This document shows positions 17,040-24,803 of a stretch of 42,085 nt of DNA, one piece after another; the stretch's first letter is position 1; every line of letters starts with the position of its first letter. A model generated the notes under the pieces. That model worked only from the letters and a program-made list of their open reading frames with translations. It had not been told where the DNA came from and ran no database searches. The DNA lies in assembly GCA_002505455.1 (NCBI GenBank), contig DAVB01000032.1, forward strand, positions 1 to 42,085, read 5' to 3'. A program made the translations under genes and the position numbers. The stretch comes from Euryarchaeota archaeon UBA52. Its GTDB lineage: Archaea; Thermoplasmatota; Poseidoniia; Poseidoniales; Thalassarchaeaceae.

Positions 17040-17064
17040 CGAAGGTTCCCTAAGGGAACCTTCG
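17040..17064. promoter_or_regulatory. Perfect 25-base inverted repeat in the gyrB leader
   Basis: Two 11-base arms (CGAAGGTTCCC and its exact complement) surround the loop TAA, 17 bases before the gyrB ATG. A TATA-like TTTTAAC on the minus strand (about 17080-17074) puts the transcription start within or close to it. It could be an RNA hairpin controlling gyrB translation or a dimeric repressor site. A bidirectional terminator is less likely because it precedes gyrB and lacks a T-tract. Confidence 0.8.
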
Positions 17065-17180
17065 ATTACTAACGTTAAAAGTCCATGTCGGCGGTATATG
17101 AAACATCCCGTCATAATCCCGGAATCACAGTGATTAAGCCTACAATCTAGGCGAATCGAATATTTTCGCGAGAGTCACGA

Positions 17181-17186
17181 TTATAC
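17181..17186 (+). promoter_or_regulatory. TATA box of aroD
   Basis: TTATAC ends 24 bases before the GTG start of aroD at 17210 and there is no Shine-Dalgarno sequence, so a leaderless transcript is likely. The same hexamer lies before the giant subtilase gene (minus, 37062-37057) and before the first gene of the window (105-110). Confidence 0.55.
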
Positions 17187-17209
17187 ACACGAATTCAACC
17201 CCATAACCC

Positions 17210-18007
17210 GTGGATGCTCCAAAGATCTGCGCAACCCTAACCGGAACAACTGTTGAGGAAATGCTCGCAGATGCTTCTCTAGCCACTGTTGCTGGAGCAG
17301 ATATGGTCGAAGCGCGACTTGACATGCTCTACATGGAAGAAACCCCTGTATCCTCGGATTCGAACAATGACGATCAGAATCCAAGATTCAGGCATTCAGA
17401 AACCGTACTGACTCCCAGAGATAATCCTGACATAAATATCGACGAGGCTCTTTCCCTTCTGGAGGCAGGTATCGAACTACCGGTGGTGTTGACTTGTAGA
17501 CCGCTTCGGCAAGGCGGGTATTTCCCCGGTACCGAGGAGGAGCGATGTGCAATTTTGAGAAAAGCCATTGAATCCGGAGTTTCTTGGGTCGATCTCGAGA
17601 CAGATATAGAGCCCAATCTCCGCAGTGACTTGGTTAAGCTGGCTGGAAAGAAAACTAGCATCATCGCCTCTGCTCACTTTGACCGGCCCCCCGATGATTC
17701 TCGGGAGGTCATTGAGAAAGTTAGGGATATGGCGGAACACGGCGATTTAGTCAAGGCTTGCTATGCAACATCAGGAAAACGCTCAGCATTGAAGCTGTTC
17801 GAAGCTGCATGGGAGCTAAAGGGAGAAGACTTCAGCTACACAATCATGGGGCTCGGAGAAGCAGGTGACTGGACGAGGATACATGCGCCAGCTATCGGCA
17901 TATCGATGGTCTACACAACAAGTGAAGTAGGTCCAAAATTGACCTCCTCAGGACGAATAAATACAGTCGAACTCACAGGCGCATGGGAGATGCTCGGCTA
18001 CTCTTGA
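17210..18007 (+). CDS. aroD: 3-dehydroquinate dehydratase, type I
   Basis: A 265-residue Schiff-base TIM-barrel enzyme that dehydrates 3-dehydroquinate in the shikimate pathway. Seen: VEARLDML (about 33-40), VVLTCRPLRQGG (93-103), the catalytic His156 in IIASAHFDRPP and the Schiff-base Lys182 in DLVKACYATSG; the end GLGEAGDWTRIHAP and STSEVGP-like TTSEVGPKLTSSG region follow the family. Odd: a hydrophilic insert of roughly 30 residues (about 44-78) follows the first strand. GTG 17210 is the start, 24 bases downstream of a TATA box. It is a lone gene whose end overlaps the convergent membrane-protein gene by 10 bases. Confidence 0.93.
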   Translation: MDAPKICATLTGTTVEEMLADASLATVAGADMVEARLDMLYMEETPVSSDSNNDDQNPRFRHSETVLTPRDNPDINIDEALSLLEAGIELPVVLTCRPLRQGGYFPGTEEERCAILRKAIESGVSWVDLETDIEPNLRSDLVKLAGKKTSIIASAHFDRPPDDSREVIEKVRDMAEHGDLVKACYATSGKRSALKLFEAAWELKGEDFSYTIMGLGEAGDWTRIHAPAIGISMVYTTSEVGPKLTSSGRINTVELTGAWEMLGYS

Positions 18008-18927
18008 GCGACCTCATCAGCCCCCTCTCCCCGAGACCATTCGCCCCCTGCATCTCCCTCCACAAGAGGCATCGATCTGCCATACTCTTCCTTGGCCTCA
18101 TCACCGCCCTTCCACCCGTGGAATCTCGAATGTAGGACTGCAGGTACTACGATCAACAGAATGGGCGGCAAACATACCAGCGCATATGCCGTGATGGCTG
18201 GAAGCATCACGCGCTCCTCTACCTCGATAGTTACCTCTGCGATCAACCCCATGCCTCCCTGCGGCTGATTACCCGACCTGGAAGAGTTCCAATTGTCCAG
18301 AACGAGGTACATGTTTGCGTCCGGTTGTGGCCCCCACCAGTTGATGTAGGGTGTTTGCTCCGAATCTATTGACGTGGTGAACTCAATCTGTTGGACACGC
18401 TCATAGGCGTGAACGTCCCTGAATGGCAGCCATGTTGCCATGTCTCTCCATTCCAGAGGTATCTGATCCAACACGTCTTCCATTCCGTCCATTCTAAACT
18501 CATAATCTGATTTGTAGATCTCGAAATCAGTATCTGCAAGCAGATACACATCCCCAACGGGCGGCGATCCATCCGATATTTCGGTTGGATCTAGATAATA
18601 CGTAACACAGAATCGGTATCTGTATCCCTTGACTAGCTCCATCCTCAGAGCCATAGCATCATCGCTGGGGACTAGCACTTCGGCATAGACGTCCTCCGTT
18701 AGAGGATTCAGATCGTATTCTTCGTCCCCGATCCCGAAACCCAAGTCTTCGGCGAAATCATCATCAAATATGCCGTATCCACCTGCATCCACGATATCGA
18801 TCTGTGTCTCATTGGCACCTTGATCCGGTGCGACTGAGCATGGTGACTGCTGGCCACTTGCTCCGTTGATGGGTACAAAACCCACGGAAAGCAGAATAAA
18901 TACGATAGACGCTGCATATGCCTTCAT
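17998..18927 (-). CDS. Secreted or membrane-anchored protein of unknown function, partner of the metalloprotease
   Basis: A 309-residue protein I do not recognise. It has a signal peptide (MKAYAASIVFILLSVGFVP, cleaved near residues 22-26), an acidic extracellular domain of about 220 residues with two cysteines (SPCSV and RFCVTYY), and a C-terminal transmembrane helix (about 250-272, ITAYALVCLPPILLIVVPAV) followed by a short cytoplasmic tail. ATG 18927 is chosen because GAAGGTGA lies just upstream and the signal peptide starts there; the frame is open to 18975 inside the previous gene. It begins 4 bases after the metalloprotease stop, so the two are almost certainly co-translated and may form a complex at the surface. 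Confidence 0.75.
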   Translation of the reverse strand: MKAYAASIVFILLSVGFVPINGASGQQSPCSVAPDQGANETQIDIVDAGGYGIFDDDFAEDLGFGIGDEEYDLNPLTEDVYAEVLVPSDDAMALRMELVKGYRYRFCVTYYLDPTEISDGSPPVGDVYLLADTDFEIYKSDYEFRMDGMEDVLDQIPLEWRDMATWLPFRDVHAYERVQQIEFTTSIDSEQTPYINWWGPQPDANMYLVLDNWNSSRSGNQPQGGMGLIAEVTIEVEERVMLPAITAYALVCLPPILLIVVPAVLHSRFHGWKGGDEAKEEYGRSMPLVEGDAGGEWSRGEGADEVAQE

Positions 18928-18931
18928 CGCT

Positions 18932-21900
18932 TCACCTTCTAGAGCGCACGGGACGTATGTATCCTGACTCCTCATCCCTTCGATCTTCTATGGTCAGATA
19001 CTTTGGCTGAGGCGGCGCTATATGTTGATCCATACCCTGGAGGCCCCCCTCACGCTTAACTTCAGGTACGTCAAAGGTTTGATCAAATTCTTCAGCCTCC
19101 ATTTCTTCGTCGTCCTTTTGCCTCAGTATCATCCACCACAGAACGGCAAGTAGGGATACAAGAGCGAGAAGCCCGATATTCTCATCCGAGGGGCGGAAGT
19201 CCTCGAGCGTTAACTCTCCAAGTGACTTCGGAGTATCGGATTTTTGATCCGTGTACACAGTCACAATGAAAATTCTGTCAACGCATATGTTCACTCCGTC
19301 GCATACCCTCAGAAGGACCTGGCGCTCACCAATTTCAGACCATGAAGCCTCTGTCCATTCGAAGTCATTAGAGGGGTCGCCGTCTCCATCCTCGTCAAGA
19401 AGTATGTCCGTATCCCAGAACGACTCAAGACTCCCTGTAAGTAGCCATTGCCTGTCATTCGAAACAGACCCATCTCCATCGCTGTCAACAAAGGCGTCTT
19501 TGTCTAGCCATGCCACGATTCCGGATTCAAGGTCAGGATCGAAGAATGTAGCAGATATCTCAACAGAGTCGCCAACGGTTATCTGGTCAGTATTCACTAT
19601 GCTTTGTGCAGGAATCACCGGCGCCTCGGATACGGTAACTAGCATAGTAGTGCTTTGCACATCGCCAGTAAGGAAACCATCCCTAACAGTCAGAGTTACC
19701 GTGTAATCTCCGGGTTGAGACCACGAGTGCCATGCGGTTGCACCTTCCTGAACCGGACTTCCGTCTCCGAAATCCCAGTACCAATCAACAATGCCAGTCC
19801 ACTCAGGAGATTCACGATCAGTAGAGGTGCCATTCTCAAACTCAGCATCTCCATCTACGCTGCTCCCTCCATCCAGGAAAAGAGGCTGCCCTGGCGCCAA
19901 GAAAATCCCTCCAGCAGTTGTATGTGGAACCATCCAAACTACCGCGGCATCATCCGTACTCACCGGTTCCGGAATCGAATCATCGCCGTCAGTTGCAATT
20001 CTAGCTTCTATTATTGGTATTGGCTGGGGATTTGAGATTTCTATCGTGTATGTTTTGACCCCGGACTCCTCGCCGAGGCCGTCTGAAACAATAAGGGATA
20101 CTGAATAGGTGCCTGGCTCCTCAAAGGTATAGAAGACTGTTGAAATATTTTCAATCGTCTCTCCGTCTATCGTCCATCTGAAAGAAAGGTCCGTTGCAAA
20201 ACCATCCGGATCGTAGCTAGACGTCGCGTCAAAGACGTACTCTTGTCCAGATTCTCCGTCCACTGGCCGACTTAGAACAGCCAAGGGTCGCTGATTGTGG
20301 ACTAAAACATTGAATGTATGTGCTGTTCTGTTGCCATCGTTGTCTTCAACCTCTACAGTCACGTTCTTCATGCCAGGAGTCTTCCAAGCAACTCTTGGAT
20401 TGGAGAGATCTGAACTTGTTTGCGTAAAATCTGAACCGAGTGATAACGATGATCCGCCAATGTTGACTCCGTCTCCTTCAATGCCGGTTTCAAATGACCA
20501 TGACCAAGAGACTATCGCACCGTCCACGTCTTCGAAAACATCCGGAAGTATCATTGGAGTTAGGGTGAATGTTTGCAAAGGCTGGTCGAGAATCACCGAA
20601 GGAGCCCGATTCAATATCGTGATGAGGTAATCCGAACTCACCCTGTGTATCCCGTCATCCACAGTCAGGCTGAGCGTATACACCGTGCCATCCGAATCTC
20701 CATCATTCCATGAATGACTTGTTTCAGTCAGGCCGATTCCAGATTCGACCTGCCCATCCCCCCAGTTCCATTCAAACCAAAGAAGGTCAAGAGGCACGTT
20801 ATCCTCTGTTTGGCGAGATGAAAATGCAACTCTCTGTCCCGTGAGTAGAGTGATTCCTTCTCCGATTGACAATCCCTCTACCGAGATTTCAGGAAGGGGG
20901 TCAGAGGAATCATTGACAAAAATGTCCCATGTGACGATATCCGAATTTCCCTGTCCTTGATCGGTAACAAGAAGAGTAACTGTGTAGTTGCCATTCTCAG
21001 TGTAGGAGTGATAGGGATTCTTCAGGGTTGAAGATGATCCGTCGCCAAAATCCCAGGCGTAGGCTGCAGGAGGTTCAATGTTTGAATACGTACCATTTTG
21101 AAGGCCGATTCCCCATTCGTCGGTCCCCGATCCGAAGAATGCAATTTGTAGCCATGGCTGTGTGTCAATCGTCGATGAAGATCCAGATGCCGTCGGCATC
21201 ATGTTCCAAAGATCCTCTTGATAACCCAGTACCTGATCCACTTCCGAACCTTCTCCGTCAATGAGGCTCAATCTGAATGTCCAATCGCCATCCGATGGAG
21301 GTGTGAACCAGAAGCGTCCTTCCACGGGATCGCTGTTCCCTGCAATCATTTTGTTCGTAGAACTCGAAACGACTTGGCCCTCTGAGTCAATTGACTCGAC
21401 CAACACGTCCACGCGTTCATAGAATGCCTGGGAAAGAACCTGGTATTCTATTTCCACAGAATCTTCATTGCCATCCCCATCACGATCGAAAGTGGTGGAT
21501 TCCGATATGCTAATCTCTGCAGGGTCAGTTATGAGTTGAGCAAACACTTCCATCGAGGCCGTCGGATACCCTTCGGGCGGCAGAGGCCCACAACTTGAAT
21601 ATGCATAGTCACAATCACCAATCGAACTCTCGAATCTAACAATCACCCATACATCGTCAATATCCGCCCCGAATGACTGTACCAATCCCAATAGGTCTGA
21701 ACTAGCCGGATCCACAACCATGTTCGATATAGACCAGGTTCCGGTTGAGGAGTCTCGCTGAAGAAGGGACCCCATGAAACCCGATTCAGAAGGCTGAACT
21801 CTGATACTAAGCTGTGCACCCGTGCCTCCTGTGTACCTGTATGCACGAACGCCCCATCCTTCGATTTCCTGTACGCCACTCCTGGCCATTTCGGACCATG

Positions 21901-23029
21901 TATCGTTGAAACCACTGTATTGAATCCGACATATCGTGCTCGAACAACCGAATGCCAGATCAAGATTGCTGAAGCCAAGTCCTAGCTGGTTACTATCCAA
22001 CGTCGCAGCAGCCGAGAAATTGGCAAATATGTCCGAGAATGTCGTACCAACAGGTGTCGCACCCGGCTCTGGTGAAAGTGCAAGATTGACTATGCCCTGA
22101 CTGCCCTTTGCGGAGTCCGAAATGAGCCGCTGGAAAGCGTTAGATCCCCCCATGGTATCCACGACGTACAGCATCATGAGGAAACCAGCACCATAGTCCC
22201 CATTTCTCTGATTCCACCACCTCACAGACATGTTGGATGACTCTGTCCAACCATTGGCATGTCCGACCAGGGTATTAGTTAGCCCAAATGTCAGATATGC
22301 CGCCATGTCAGCTGCCCCCTCATCAATCCAAAGGTATTCTCCAGGGTCTCTTGCAGAGTGCAAAAGATGCGCAAACTCATGTGAGATGATTGTATTCCTC
22401 CAAGATAGGTCTTCTGAATCCATGAAGATTATCTCCCGTGCTGAAGACATTGATGGATTGAAGTAGCCACCAATCCCCCCTCCGCCATCTATTGAGAGGA
22501 TCAGAAGCTCTACAGTACAGGTGTCATCAATATCTGGCACAGAACCGAAGTATGATGTGACTGTTGGTTGAATGGTATTGTCCCATGTAGTCGAGATATC
22601 ATTCAGAGTCGTTGCTGGAATGCTCACTCCAATTTCAACTAGTACTGCTATGCCGGCCCCGATCTTCGCCACAGTTGCATCAGTAGATTCGCTGCCTTGG
22701 TTGACTGTAACAGAATCCCCTTCCTGGTGAGCGTTGGCACAGGATCGTGCCTGAGACCTCGAATTTGTGATGCTAAGAGCATCCACACGCCCAGGGAACC
22801 CCTCATCGACCCACTGTGTCTTGAGTGGTATGTATCCAGAAGAAACTGCAGACCCGGTTCCGGGATAATATCGACCATCTTCGTGAACCTTAGTCGGCTC
22901 TTCTGGTTCATGGGTCGCAGGCTCCTCAAAAACTTCTGCAGAGATGGGGGCAACAAGTGTCGAGGTTAAGAGGATTAACACCAAAAGAAATGATGATGCG
23001 ATGTTCCGATGTCGATAACTAGTCAGCAT
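18932..23029 (-). CDS. Giant secreted zinc metalloprotease with PKD repeats and C-terminal membrane anchor
   Basis: A 1365-residue surface protease. It has a signal peptide (res 9-31, ending near PISAEV). The catalytic domain has the zinc motif HEFAHLLH (217-224) and a downstream glutamate in WIDEGAAD (237), the arrangement of gluzincins such as M30/hyicolysin-like or immune-inhibitor-type enzymes. After a beta-rich stretch come four PKD-like domains marked by YAWDFGDGSSS, WFEWNWGDGQ, WTIDGE and WYWDFGDGSP, then two calcium-loop-like DxDxDG sequences (DSDGDGS, DEDGDGD). A transmembrane helix (about 1290-1308, LLALVSLLAVLWWMIL) and a charged tail end it. The ATG has AAGGAGG four bases upstream. 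Likely role: degradation of proteins or polymers outside the cell. Confidence 0.88.
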   Translation of the reverse strand: MLTSYRHRNIASSFLLVLILLTSTLVAPISAEVFEEPATHEPEEPTKVHEDGRYYPGTGSAVSSGYIPLKTQWVDEGFPGRVDALSITNSRSQARSCANAHQEGDSVTVNQGSESTDATVAKIGAGIAVLVEIGVSIPATTLNDISTTWDNTIQPTVTSYFGSVPDIDDTCTVELLILSIDGGGGIGGYFNPSMSSAREIIFMDSEDLSWRNTIISHEFAHLLHSARDPGEYLWIDEGAADMAAYLTFGLTNTLVGHANGWTESSNMSVRWWNQRNGDYGAGFLMMLYVVDTMGGSNAFQRLISDSAKGSQGIVNLALSPEPGATPVGTTFSDIFANFSAAATLDSNQLGLGFSNLDLAFGCSSTICRIQYSGFNDTWSEMARSGVQEIEGWGVRAYRYTGGTGAQLSIRVQPSESGFMGSLLQRDSSTGTWSISNMVVDPASSDLLGLVQSFGADIDDVWVIVRFESSIGDCDYAYSSCGPLPPEGYPTASMEVFAQLITDPAEISISESTTFDRDGDGNEDSVEIEYQVLSQAFYERVDVLVESIDSEGQVVSSSTNKMIAGNSDPVEGRFWFTPPSDGDWTFRLSLIDGEGSEVDQVLGYQEDLWNMMPTASGSSSTIDTQPWLQIAFFGSGTDEWGIGLQNGTYSNIEPPAAYAWDFGDGSSSTLKNPYHSYTENGNYTVTLLVTDQGQGNSDIVTWDIFVNDSSDPLPEISVEGLSIGEGITLLTGQRVAFSSRQTEDNVPLDLLWFEWNWGDGQVESGIGLTETSHSWNDGDSDGTVYTLSLTVDDGIHRVSSDYLITILNRAPSVILDQPLQTFTLTPMILPDVFEDVDGAIVSWSWSFETGIEGDGVNIGGSSLSLGSDFTQTSSDLSNPRVAWKTPGMKNVTVEVEDNDGNRTAHTFNVLVHNQRPLAVLSRPVDGESGQEYVFDATSSYDPDGFATDLSFRWTIDGETIENISTVFYTFEEPGTYSVSLIVSDGLGEESGVKTYTIEISNPQPIPIIEARIATDGDDSIPEPVSTDDAAVVWMVPHTTAGGIFLAPGQPLFLDGGSSVDGDAEFENGTSTDRESPEWTGIVDWYWDFGDGSPVQEGATAWHSWSQPGDYTVTLTVRDGFLTGDVQSTTMLVTVSEAPVIPAQSIVNTDQITVGDSVEISATFFDPDLESGIVAWLDKDAFVDSDGDGSVSNDRQWLLTGSLESFWDTDILLDEDGDGDPSNDFEWTEASWSEIGERQVLLRVCDGVNICVDRIFIVTVYTDQKSDTPKSLGELTLEDFRPSDENIGLLALVSLLAVLWWMILRQKDDEEMEAEEFDQTFDVPEVKREGGLQGMDQHIAPPQPKYLTIEDRRDEESGYIRPVRSRR

Positions 23030-23065
23030 ACCGCCTCCTTACGGCATTTCATACCTCTACAGGCG

Positions 23066-23078
23066 ACTTTTAACATCG
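23066..23078. promoter_or_regulatory. Shared core promoter between divergent metalloprotease and glutaminyl cyclase genes
   Basis: The single AT-rich patch ACTTTTAAC in a 49-base divergent gap reads TTTTAACA on the plus strand and GTTAAAAGT on the minus strand, suitably placed about 30 bases from ATG 23100 and about 25 bases before the SD of the minus-strand gene. The same ACTTTTAAC string occurs in the gyrB promoter. Co-expression of the two sides is inferred. Confidence 0.45.
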
Positions 23079-24029
23079 ATGGAGCGTCGTTCGGACGATA
23101 TGGCGTCCACGTCCAATGTCCTGCACCCGGCCGCCATACTGCTCAGCCTGCTGATTATGCTCTCATCATCAGTTTCTGCAACGGCAGGCTACACTCTTGT
23201 TTCCACGATTCCGCATGATGGTTCTGCATTCACACAGGGACTCGAGATCCAAGATGGCAGGATGTTCGAATCAACAGGTCTCCGCGGGCACTCTCAAGTA
23301 AGGGAGATATCAATGGAGGATGGATCTCTAATTAGATCCCATGACTTGAATGACTCATTCTTCGGCGAAGGTATGACATTGATTGACGACAGAATACTCG
23401 TTTTGACTTGGAAGGCTGGTCTGATTCTAGAGTTTGAGCGAGATACCTTCAACCAGAGCACGCATTACGATATCGAAGGAGAAGGGTGGGGAATGTGCTC
23501 TTTTGAGGACAGGATAATAGTTTCAGACGGGACCAATCAACTTTCGATACTAGATGTCATCACATTAGAGCCAACCGAATCGATTCAAGTAACATCGAAC
23601 AATTCAGATGTTTGGAATTTGAATGAGCTTGAGTGCGTCGGAGACAAAATATATGCAAATCAGTGGATGTCGCCTTTCATACATGTTATTTCAGCCATTG
23701 ATGGCGAATTAATCACCACCCTGGACCTCTCCAATCTGCCATCCGGTACTTCTGGAGATACAAATGAAGTTCTCAATGGAATCGCATGGGATGAAGAAAG
23801 ACAAGGATTCTGGGTAACGGGTAAAAATTGGACAAATATGTATCTCATTGAATTGCATGAGGCCGATCAAAATGAGGACCAGCGAGATGTTGAAGACTCC
23901 CCATTCGATTCAATAGCCTCGAAAAAGAGCCTCTTGCTGGCATCTCTGGCTATATTGGTAACTTTCGCTGTGGCTGTATACCTGAACCAGCCCCCACCAT
24001 CCTTATCGGCGTATAATGAGGACGAATGA
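23079..24029 (+). CDS. Glutaminyl-peptide cyclotransferase (glutamine cyclotransferase family), membrane-anchored
   Basis: A 316-residue protein of the beta-propeller glutamine cyclotransferase type (COG3823-like), which converts N-terminal glutamine of peptides or proteins to pyroglutamate. Seen: a signal peptide (about 16-35), GSAFTQGLEIQDGRMFESTG followed by GHSQVREI, GEGMTLIDDRILVLTWK, and the later NELECVGDKIYANQW and LNGIAWDEERQGFWVTGKNW, all in family order. A C-terminal transmembrane helix (about 283-303) anchors it, which is an addition to the usual soluble enzyme. ATG 23100 (residue 8) is an equally good start with respect to the TATA patch. Its stop overlaps the next start as ATGA. 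Confidence 0.88.
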   Translation: MERRSDDMASTSNVLHPAAILLSLLIMLSSSVSATAGYTLVSTIPHDGSAFTQGLEIQDGRMFESTGLRGHSQVREISMEDGSLIRSHDLNDSFFGEGMTLIDDRILVLTWKAGLILEFERDTFNQSTHYDIEGEGWGMCSFEDRIIVSDGTNQLSILDVITLEPTESIQVTSNNSDVWNLNELECVGDKIYANQWMSPFIHVISAIDGELITTLDLSNLPSGTSGDTNEVLNGIAWDEERQGFWVTGKNWTNMYLIELHEADQNEDQRDVEDSPFDSIASKKSLLLASLAILVTFAVAVYLNQPPPSLSAYNEDE

Positions 24030-24802
24030 ACATGGTCCGGGAGCGTGTCACCGAGGGGGTCATCGAGTGGCGGGACCAAATCCGCGCGGATCCCGCAGCA
24101 AGAAAGGCCGGATCTTTCTTGATTGGAATAGGCTCAACCATGGGCGTAGTTCTTGGTTTGTTATTGATTTCGGTAAATCCCTCGGACCTATTGGATGACT
24201 CCGCATCTGACAGAACTGCTACTTTGAACGGGATGGTGATCGAGGCATTGGAAAGCGATAAGGAAGGAGGCGAACCAATAGGAAATGCTACTCTGACACT
24301 CTTTGATATGGATGGTTCAGTGCACAGAGGCCCCATTTTTTCAGACTCATCTGGAAGGTTTTCATTCAAGGAGGTGGAACGGGATGATATGCGTCTGGAG
24401 GTGGATATGGAAGGCAAGATTTCCGAATATCGCTTACTGGTTCCAGGCGACTCATCACAGATTGTGATATCGATGTCGCAGGGAAACGGCTCCTCCGATG
24501 TAATCGATCTCCGAGGAGAGAGTCACTTGGAAGATTCAGCACTGTTAGGAACTTTAATCGCCTTCGGAACGATTTTTGCTGGCCTTGCTGGAATTTCTGC
24601 AGCTGTAAGCGGATATCAAGGAAAGGCATATCGAAGAACTCAGGTATTTGCTTTCATCGGGCTGTGGAGTAGGGGAGGAGTATTCATCGGACCATTCATG
24701 ATTCTGTTAGGGATGGCGATTATATCCAGTACGCGCGTCCAATTTGAGAAAAAGCCCGACCAGGTAGCCAAGATAGCTGTAGACGCATCGCAGGTGGGGT
24801 GA
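24026..24802 (+). CDS. Membrane protein with an extracytoplasmic carboxypeptidase-regulatory-like beta-sandwich
   Basis: A 258-residue protein with one N-terminal transmembrane helix (about 29-49), an outside domain (about 60-165) and two more helices (about 178-198 and 215-238). The outside domain resembles carboxypeptidase regulatory or CNA-B-like folds: TLNGMVIEAL, then IGNATLTLFDMDGSVHRG and SDSSGRFSFKEV. Such domains usually bind or scaffold rather than catalyse. It is coupled to the glutaminyl cyclase upstream by an ATGA overlap and to the kinase-like gene downstream by a one-base gap, so it belongs to a three-gene operon. Precise function unknown. Confidence 0.7.
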   Translation: MNMVRERVTEGVIEWRDQIRADPAARKAGSFLIGIGSTMGVVLGLLLISVNPSDLLDDSASDRTATLNGMVIEALESDKEGGEPIGNATLTLFDMDGSVHRGPIFSDSSGRFSFKEVERDDMRLEVDMEGKISEYRLLVPGDSSQIVISMSQGNGSSDVIDLRGESHLEDSALLGTLIAFGTIFAGLAGISAAVSGYQGKAYRRTQVFAFIGLWSRGGVFIGPFMILLGMAIISSTRVQFEKKPDQVAKIAVDASQVG

Positions 24803-24803
24803 C

